64,000 nucleotides of DNA, taken from Fragilariopsis cylindrus CCMP1102. Its lineage: Eukaryota; Bacillariophyta; Bacillariophyceae; Bacillariales; Bacillariaceae. The DNA is taken from NCBI GenBank assembly GCA_900095095.1, contig FMBT01000320.1, positions 1 through 64,000 on the forward strand, in the 5' to 3' direction. This document shows positions 56,756 through 64,000 of this stretch, one piece after another. Within the stretch, counting starts at the first letter, position 1; each line of letters starts with the position of its first letter. The notes under the pieces are model-generated. The model had not been told where the DNA came from, did no database searches, and worked only from the letters and a program-made list of their open reading frames with translations. Made by a program: the position numbers and the translations under genes.

Positions 56756-58069
56756 CCTCCTCCTCCTTGTTTAAGTATGTATAGCGAGATGGTACTATCG
56801 CTGTTTCCGTTCGGGGGTTGGTCGTTTACTTGCTGTCGATGGTTCGTTCGTTTCTTGCCTTTTATTGTTTGTTTGCTTGATTTATTGTCTTCCTTCCTTC
56901 CTTCCTTTACGGTAACTTACATCGTGGGAAATCGTCGAATTACAAATTTGTTGAAATAATTATATGATTGAGGTTGGCGCAAAGACGTTCGATTCCTTCA
57001 TTCAGTCAACTCTTGGGACTACTTTTTTTTGAGTCACGTAAAAAACGAACGACGAACAGGTTCATCGATCACGACATAATACTGCCTTGTATGCAATAAT
57101 GCCGCCACCGAAGAAAAAGAAGAAGCAGAAGTAGTAGCAAAAAGGAACCCAGAGATACTGTACGACAAAAAAGGTAGCAACAGCAACAACAACAGCTGTA
57201 CAGTACAGCAATAACATGAGAATATGACAATGACAATGATATGTAATGTGTGCAGTAATATAATAAAATTCTCCAATCGGAACAAAAATTAATTAATGAG
57301 AAAGTTTTAATGATGAGAATGTATTGTATATAATATAGTGGAAAGGTAATATCATATTATGACGTAAAACGAAGCTAAATAACAATGCATTGTTGGTTAG
57401 TCCACTCTTCACTATATATCCATAATGATTTTTTCGACTCGCGCGATTAAAATAAAACTCGTATTTGAGATTCATTTTTTTTCATTGTCGCGAGATATTG
57501 CACATAATTTTTTGAACTCAAAAAAAAATAAGTCCCGCGTGATCAAAAAAGTTAACACGGGTAAAACACGCGTAAAAAAATGAGATTCATTTTGAATAAA
57601 TCTCAAATATGAGAATTAAAAATCATCATGGATATAACACAGGGTTTCTCCTAAATGTTGACACAGAAATCTAAAGCCTGCTTTGGTACAGGATTTTTTA
57701 TACGACGAAAATGAAAACGAAGAGGGAATTCAATAAATTAAATTAAATGAAATGGTGTAGACTACCCTAATAAAGCTGTTATATTATATTTCTTCTTGAA
57801 GCATAATATGATAGATGGTCGTAATGTAATATAACATACCATTGCATTTTGTGGTTGCTTGCACAGGACACCTATGGTTGGTAATAAGTACGGTACGGAA
57901 TCAAGCATAACACTATATAATTATAGCAGTCCTCTTTGTCTTGTACTACCCCCTGGAGTAATATATAACTTGTTATTTAAAAGCTGCCGCGTTGCTCCTC
58001 ACCGTCTTAAAAAGACAAGTAAGTCAACAGTCGACCCGCCTATGATTAATCTATATTATTAGTGTACAT
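56756..58069. other. Intergenic between ClpS-like gene and retroelement block
   Basis: Contains a hairpin element (57415-57636). No poly-A-type tail or LTR edge is evident next to the retroelement ORF ending at 58070, and no other gene is supported. Confidence 0.5.
57415..57636. repeat. 222-bp hairpin-type inverted repeat
   Basis: Ends TATATCCATAATGATTTTT and AAAAATCATCATGGATATA are inverted, and inner blocks around TTTGAGATTCATTTTTTT / AAAAAAATGAGATTCATT also pair. The interior is AT-rich with CGCG-containing patches. Probably another small foldback or MITE-like element. Confidence 0.6.
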
Positions 58070-61000
58070 TTATGTAGGTACATCTCCGAATCTGTCATCA
58101 ATGATCTGTCCCTCCGCTTCTTGGTCCGTGTGGACTCTACTGGTAGATCTCTTTTTCCCCAAAGTTGTAAACAGCCTAGAAATTGTATTGTTCTTCTTGT
58201 ATTTTTGCTTATTAGTTGGTGTGGGCGCTTTGCTAGTCGACCGTTTTGGTTTGTTCCTGGAGAATACATTTGTCAGTGGGTTGTTGGTCATTCTCTTTGG
58301 GAGGGCGTGTTTCCTTGTGGTTACATTCCTATTTACTTTTGTCTTTGCCGGCTTATTGGTTGTGAAGTGTCTCCAAATGGGCGTGCTCTTTGACTGTGCC
58401 ATCAATTTTACCATTTTCATACTGTGATCAATGACTTCTTTCCATCGGTTTATCCACTTCTTGAGTTGTTGGTTAGTAGCTTCGAGACGTATTTTTAACG
58501 TTTCATTGAATATCTTGGCTTCGTCCTCGGGCAATACCATTTCTCGTAGTGTATACATGTGTGTGATTTTCTTTATTAGAGTGGCGTATTCTGCTGCTAT
58601 CCTTCCTCCTACTTCCGGTGTGTGCCGGTCGATGCACCTGTCTTTCCATATCTCTTTTATCAAGGGGACTATGGCTTGGAAGAATGCGTGAAATGGTTCT
58701 GTTTTGTTTTTCGTCTTACCCTTGGCTTTATCTTTGTCTTTCTTCCGGTTCAATATCTTTGCTGCATGCGCTCTCGGATGTTTCAGTCGTACTCTGTTAA
58801 CATAAGCTCTTTGGGATATCCTCCATTGTTTGCTGAACTTCCCTCTTAGTAGATTGTCCCATCCTATCAATAATTGTTCGTCTATCAGTAGCTGATACCG
58901 TTCCATGCATGGCTTGTTATCGATATCTCTTTTTCCTCGTATCCTAAACATTGTATTAGTCATGCACTCGCCTTTAAAGTAGGCCATTATTCCTTCTTGT
59001 AGTATGTCGCATAAGTGTACATCTACTGTTTGTCTTAGGGTTTTTATTTGGTTGAGTATACTTCGTCTGTGTGCCTTTCGTTTTTCGCAAGTAAAAATAT
59101 GATTGTCGTCTTCGACTGGTTGTAAGCAAGAAGTACACCCCTTGTCGTGATAATAATCCCATTTTTGCACTCTTTGTCCTGTTGGGAGTTTACCGCAGCA
59201 GAATTTATGCATCCATTGTATTCCATTCTTCGTTATGTACTTCTTGTAGACAGGCCTGAAGATATCCCAATCTACTGTGTCGAAAATGGTGTCAGTCCAC
59301 TGGTACTTTTTGAGATAATACTGTTTCAGTCGCGGTACAGAAAGAATTTCTCTGATAGATTGTTTGAGATCTCGTGTTATGGTTCTCCCTTTCAGGTGAA
59401 ATTGTACAACAGATTCTGGGTCCATGGGGACCTTTGGCTTTTCCTGTAGTCGTTTGAGACCGATTGTAGCTAGTTCGTCTGCTTCCGAGTTCAAATAGGC
59501 GTCCAATGGCATTTCTGTTTTATCGTACACCTTGTCGTCTTGGTGGCTCTTCACCCACGTTATCTTTGGATATGTTGGGAACCATTGAAGTGCTCGGTGT
59601 AGTGCGGATAGAACGTCCCATTCGGAATGAAGGACTGTTTTCAGTGGTGCAGTAGGGTATTCGCTGTATGCCTCTAACTTCTTTATCATGCTCAGACTGT
59701 CGGTGTAGAACTGGAAATTTCCTTTGGCTTTTTCATTGCACGGAAGTAGGTCGTCGTAGTACTTGGTTAGCATTGCTATGAGTCTTACTGCTGCGAGGAA
59801 AGCGCAGATTTCGGACCTAAACGATAATGGGTCATGTCCTGCTGGTTGTCCGTAACAGCTGAGTAATATTATTCCACATTCGTCTGCTAAAACGAAGCCG
59901 AGAGAGCCTTTGAATGATATAGCGCCGCCGTCGGTAGCGATAAGGATGTTACCCGTAGTTTTTAACATTTCATATATTTGAGTCGGTGTTGTGTGGAAGT
60001 CAATTTGTGTATAGTACTGTGATATATGGGCGGGTTGATTCATTAGTGCTGTTAAGAAGGTTGTTGGTGTGGTATCCTGTTTTTCTTCGCCTGTATTTAT
60101 TGCTTGATAGAAAGAGATTCTCCATCCGTCTGTTGCGGCAAAGACGTCTACTGGTACAGTATCATCCGGCAGTCGTTTGATGTTATCATGTTGTACGTAA
60201 TCGAAGGTCTCGCTGTCAGATCCTTGGTGGCAGTCAAAACTGAATTCTCCTTGCGTATGCCAATCCTTTCTGTAGCTCCTATACAATACGTTGTTTGCGT
60301 GGGAGTAGTAGAACGGCCATAATCTCTCTGATTCATTTGCTTTTCCCTCCCAATCACCCAATGGGAGTCTTAGTCGTAGTCTTCTTCCTGTGTCTTTGGC
60401 ATTGGCAGCTCCTGATGTGCATGATTCATACATTGGATTCGTCGTATTGTTACATAAGGTCTTCAAAAATTTTCGCCATATTCCCCATGTGGCGTCGCCA
60501 GGTCTTTGCTGATTAATTTCTTTTAATCTTGAGCTGCTCTGTCGTATGCTACCTTCTCCTTTATGTACATTGGGTAGAATGAATGTTCCGTCCGCAGTAC
60601 ATAAATCTGAAATTCGTTTTACTTGCAGGTAGCTTTTACACCAAAACAGTTTGCATATTTCCATGTCGCTGAATTGCATGAGTTGTTCAGTTCGTAGTGT
60701 CGTTGCCGTTGAAGGCGAGCATATTATGTCCATGATGTATGCATCTCCGTCTCGTTCTAGCATAGGTTGGGGGACGCACTCTATTTCTAGACTGCCACCC
60801 GTTTTTGCCAGGAATCGTCTCATGTTTGAATAGTAATGTCCTTCTAAATGGGGTGCTCTGATAGAGGGGTGGCCTAGTAGTGGCAGAGAGAGTCCCGATG
60901 CGTGTTGAAACCAACGTAGGAACACTTGTGCAATGTCTTTTCCGTATCCTGGCGTCCGTAGCTGTCGGATCAGATTTTCTACGGACGATATACCTTGTTC

Positions 61001-61252
61001 TACTCTCAGGTCTTGGCAGCCTATGCCACCGTAGGATCGAGTTCCAAACACCAGATCGTGTGGGTGTGTGCGAATGACGCCGATTTTGTTCAGCAGTGCG
61101 GGTATGTATTTGTTCTGAAGTCCGTGTAATTGGGAGGAAGACATATGGCACATGCCTAGTGGATATCCTATACTGCTTTGGAAGACCGCTGTGTAATGGA
61201 CCTGTTGAGATTCTAGTTTAGATAAGAGATTAGTTGAGTTGTTAAGGTTGTT
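58070..61252 (-). mobile_element. 5'-truncated non-LTR-type polymerase ORF: RT thumb, RNase H, Zn-like knuckle
   Basis: Open from just after a stop at 61253-61255 to 58070 (1060 codons; first ATG at 61153). The first residues (YTAVFQSSIGYPLG, LHGLQNKYIPALLNKIG, VFGTRSYGGIGCQDLRVEQG) match the thumb/connection region that normally follows the reverse-transcriptase palm; the palm itself is absent. RNase H follows with all four acidic positions: IATDGG, FRSEICAF, YTDSLSMI and NSEADELA. A C-x2-C-x8-H-x3-C knuckle (CTSCLQP...HIFTC) and a basic C-terminal tail complete it. No stop interrupts it. Truncation at the 5' side is typical of incompletely copied non-LTR elements. A degraded relative lies at 13340-13620. 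Confidence 0.8.
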
Positions 61253-61275
61253 CTAAACGATTTATGAGTTCTATC

Positions 61276-64000
61276 TTAGGCTGTTAGGCTGTCCTTGAGA
61301 CGCTGTGTTGCTTGTGTTAGTGGCGATAGGCACTTGTCGTTTGAATTGGTGTTTGACTGGCTTGTGTTACTGTTTGAATTGGTGCGCGATAGTAACGGTA
61401 TTTGAGGTCTGTCCGTCGTGCGTGTTAAGATTTCAACACACCCTTGCAAGCTAGTTGGGCTCTTACCTTCAATATAAGTGTAGATAGGTCTTAGTTTTCT
61501 GTGTGTGGCTGGTGAGTGGTATTTGGTATAGTAGTCGGCGAGGTTAACTTTGCCCGGAGCCCAGAATACTCTGTATTCTCCTTGTTCCACCCTGTCCTGT
61601 ACCCAGTAGAATCTTTTGTCCATTGCTTTACTTTGTCTTTGTTTGATTGTTTTATTCATTATTCCGTCTGCTGTACTGTTATCTGTTCGTAGTGGTGTTG
61701 GTGGTTGTGGATGGCCTAGTTCTTCTAGTGTTGTTCGCATTGGTGCTAGTTCTTGTGCGTTCATGTACAATGCTCCTACCTCTGCTTCTGCTGCTGATGC
61801 CATTACTGCTTTGATTATTTTTGCTAGTACGTATATTGGTCCATTGAATTGAGTTCCACTTTTGTTGCCTAGATAGTGATAGCCGCCGGCTCTGCTTCTT
61901 GATTTCGGTGCTACACAGTACGCTGCATCGCTGTCGCATGATAATATCATGTCACTGGCTCTGTAAATGATGGTTGCATCTGGGTTGCTGGCGCAGTAGT
62001 TTAGGAATTGGATGAGTGCTGCCTGAGTGTCCTCTATTGCTGTTGTTGCCTTGATGCTTAGTTCATTGAGTGCGTGTAACTGTGTGCTATCGACTGATCT
62101 TCCATCATATAGGAATTTGCCACATACTTTCTGGATGTGGTTCTTTTGTAATAGGGTGAGTTCCGGCGTTGTATCTTCTGTAGTATATTGTACTTTCTTT
62201 CCATATTCAGGTTGTACATATTTCGTTGGTCCATAGTGATGTTTTGATGGTGTTGGGTGCTGAAATTGTTGTAGTGCTCTTTTAACATACCCTTTCATAG
62301 ATAGTTTTACTTCTCTTTTCTCGTAGTTCCATTCAAGATCAATTCCTATATATTTGGATCCAGTCCAGTCTATTTTGAGTGGATATTTTTCTTTGATTGC
62401 TGCGAATAAGTGATCAATGTCGTTTTTGTTGGTGTATTTGACTCCAAAGTCGTCCACTACTAGTGTGAAGCTGATTGGTCTTGTTTTATGTTTCCATAAT
62501 CCTGGTGTTCGTTTGGTTGGATGATATCCATACTGTGCCAGGTGTTCTTGGAGGTCTTCATTAGCGATACGACCACTCTGTGCTAATCCATACATGGCTC
62601 CTGTGATTTCTACATAGGCATATCCGTCTGCTTCCACGTATTGCATTACATTGTATTCTTCTATGATTTCTGTTGGAATAAGGCTTAGGTGAATTCTCAT
62701 GTATTCAGATGATTTGAGTTTTGAATTTGTGTAGAAGTTTCCTATATCCGCTGCTGCATACTGCGCATTCTTGGTTGATATGGTACTGTTGAGGTGTATC
62801 TTGATTGTTTCCAGTCCAGCTGTTTCTGTGCTTGTTTTGCCATCATACTGTAGTCGGTCTCCTCCTACTGTTAGTCTTGTTCGGTTGATATCATCTTTCT
62901 GTAGTCGTACATCACAACAGAATCTTGCGTATGTTACCTTCTTTCCTATTGGTACTTGCTTTCTTCTGATGAAGTGGAATGTGTCTGATCCTTTGACTCG
63001 TTGTGTACCATCTGCTTTCTTTCCTACTCCTTTTAGAAGTTTGCCAAATTCATTTGCTGCTGATTTTTGCCATGATTCCCGTGTTTGTTTGTCTGAGTGG
63101 TTGACTAGTTGTTTGTAGTCTATCATTTTGCCTGTTGCTTCATCATATACTGTCATTGCAAAGTGTCCTGGTAGTTTTCCTCCTGCTGCTGATGGATTGT
63201 TCTTGTTTTGTCGTACGATGTTGGCCCTTTGTAGTCTTGTTGATAGTCTGGTCATTCGTCTTGTTAGATCTTTGTCTGTATCAATGCATCGAAACTGGTT
63301 GAGTGTTCTACTGCTAACTTGTTCGTTATCTCCACTTTCATACTCAATGAAATATAATCTTTCATTTTCATTGTAGTGGGTGACTTCTCCTCGTTGGATG
63401 GTGTTGTTGTAGCTCTTCATAATCTTGGTTCCTATCTCATCTTCGGTAATTGTTGGTAATGCCACCCTTGTAGCTACTCGGTTCGTACCTTGGTTCGGAA
63501 AGTTTTGTTGTTGGTTTTCCACTGGATCACCTACTCGGTTCGGATCTTGGTTTGCGAAGAATTGTTGTTGGTTTTCCACTGGATTACCCACCACCCTTGT
63601 AGCTGCCCATGCCGGCACCCTTGTAGATTCATTATTCTGTTGTCTAGGAGTGAAGATTTCCCTTAACTTGTCGATGGCGTCATTAGTTGTTGTTCCTTGA
63701 TCAAGGAATGGCGTGGGTGGATGTGGTTTTTGGAGTATTGCTACTAAATCTTCCGTTACACTCGCTAGTCTATCTTCTGATGATGTCTTTGGCATTTGTA
63801 CATGTTCAGGGAAGAATTCAATTGTATCTGTTGTTCTTTCTCCTCTTGTTGCTGGTATGTATACTCTATAATTCCGATAGTGATGTTTGGCTGGTCCAAT
63901 GAAGTAACCTTTTACTCCATGATCCGCCCATGTTTTTCTATCTTGTGGTCTTTCGTGTGCTACGATGAGGCATCCCGGGGGTGCTAGTGGTGTCTTGTTG
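61276..64000 (-). CDS. Ty1/copia polyprotein, 3' part (integrase end, RT, RNase H), runs off right edge
   Basis: One open frame from position 64000 to a stop at 61276, at least 907 aa; the internal Met at 63795 is not the true start. From the right edge come the C-terminal integrase segment (GCLIVAHERP, WADHGVKGYFIGPA, IEFFPEHV), a P/N/Q-rich linker, reverse transcriptase (FCCDVRLQKDDINRTRLTVG; AAADIGNFYTNSKL; FTLVVDDFGVKY with the catalytic DD), and RNase H (SCDSDAAY, MASAAEAEVGALY, LRTDNSTAD). The tail has HRKLRPIY and SLQGCVEIL, which I associate with ends of diatom copia polyproteins. The frame is intact. No 3' LTR is seen: only 22 bases separate its stop from the truncated polymerase ORF downstream. 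GAG and catalytic integrase lie outside the window. Confidence 0.9.
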   Translation of the reverse strand, partial: NKTPLAPPGCLIVAHERPQDRKTWADHGVKGYFIGPAKHHYRNYRVYIPATRGERTTDTIEFFPEHVQMPKTSSEDRLASVTEDLVAILQKPHPPTPFLDQGTTTNDAIDKLREIFTPRQQNNESTRVPAWAATRVVGNPVENQQQFFANQDPNRVGDPVENQQQNFPNQGTNRVATRVALPTITEDEIGTKIMKSYNNTIQRGEVTHYNENERLYFIEYESGDNEQVSSRTLNQFRCIDTDKDLTRRMTRLSTRLQRANIVRQNKNNPSAAGGKLPGHFAMTVYDEATGKMIDYKQLVNHSDKQTRESWQKSAANEFGKLLKGVGKKADGTQRVKGSDTFHFIRRKQVPIGKKVTYARFCCDVRLQKDDINRTRLTVGGDRLQYDGKTSTETAGLETIKIHLNSTISTKNAQYAAADIGNFYTNSKLKSSEYMRIHLSLIPTEIIEEYNVMQYVEADGYAYVEITGAMYGLAQSGRIANEDLQEHLAQYGYHPTKRTPGLWKHKTRPISFTLVVDDFGVKYTNKNDIDHLFAAIKEKYPLKIDWTGSKYIGIDLEWNYEKREVKLSMKGYVKRALQQFQHPTPSKHHYGPTKYVQPEYGKKVQYTTEDTTPELTLLQKNHIQKVCGKFLYDGRSVDSTQLHALNELSIKATTAIEDTQAALIQFLNYCASNPDATIIYRASDMILSCDSDAAYCVAPKSRSRAGGYHYLGNKSGTQFNGPIYVLAKIIKAVMASAAEAEVGALYMNAQELAPMRTTLEELGHPQPPTPLRTDNSTADGIMNKTIKQRQSKAMDKRFYWVQDRVEQGEYRVFWAPGKVNLADYYTKYHSPATHRKLRPIYTYIEGKSPTSLQGCVEILTRTTDRPQIPLLSRTNSNSNTSQSNTNSNDKCLSPLTQATQRLKDSLTA

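Overview
The window looks like nuclear DNA of a stramenopile alga, most likely a diatom. Several things point the same way. Genes are intron-poor or carry short GT-AG introns. Two proteins (fibrillin/PAP and a ClpS-like protein) have a hydrophobic signal followed by an A-F cleavage-type motif, as expected for a secondary red plastid. The Ty1/copia polyprotein has the VVDDFG reverse-transcriptase box that I associate with diatom elements, and one protein matches a pattern I know only from diatoms. The DNA is AT-rich by eye and full of trinucleotide and hexanucleotide runs, both inside and outside genes. No species is claimed.

Layout. 1-1853: a partial, frameshifted gene leaving the left edge, then short repeats, a G-rich minisatellite and an internal CCCTAA telomere-type array. 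1854-5578: subtelomere-like repeats, including a 192-bp tandem array. 5579-15721: a gene island with fibrillin/PAP (+), a seven-exon NhaC-type Na+/H+ antiporter (-), a VWA-domain gene (+) whose 3' end abuts an RNase H relic, and a mitochondrial-carrier gene (-). 15722-22858: repeat territory with forward 190-bp monomers, an inverted dyad, and a 3.9-kb reverse-oriented satellite with two higher-order repeat forms. 25194-26938: a four-exon single-pass membrane protein of unknown function (-). 29686-30608: a small ORF overlapping a diatom-type unknown gene (+). 31855-34251: an eight-exon class 3 lipase (-) with a complete catalytic triad. 35785-39471: GWT1/PIG-W (-) divergent from an unknown multi-pass protein (+). 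40797-42221: a low-complexity coiled-coil protein (+). 45749-49198: an FG-repeat protein carrying a cyclophilin domain (-). 50199-55623: two paralogous genes of unknown function (+) separated by a 764-bp foldback element. 56072-56755: a plastid ClpS-like protein (-). 58070-64000: retroelement block (-), a 5'-truncated non-LTR-type polymerase/RNase H ORF directly behind a copia polyprotein that leaves the right edge.

The genes do not form one pathway. They cover plastid lipid handling and protease adaptation, ion transport, GPI-anchor synthesis, lipid hydrolysis and nuclear-pore-like functions. The most unusual material is the 520-bp near-identical domain shared by the paralog pair, the cyclophilin inside an FG-repeat protein, the internal telomere/satellite architecture, and the copia/non-LTR junction. 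Exon structures were derived by hand from reading frames and splice sites; all summed exon lengths given are divisible by three.
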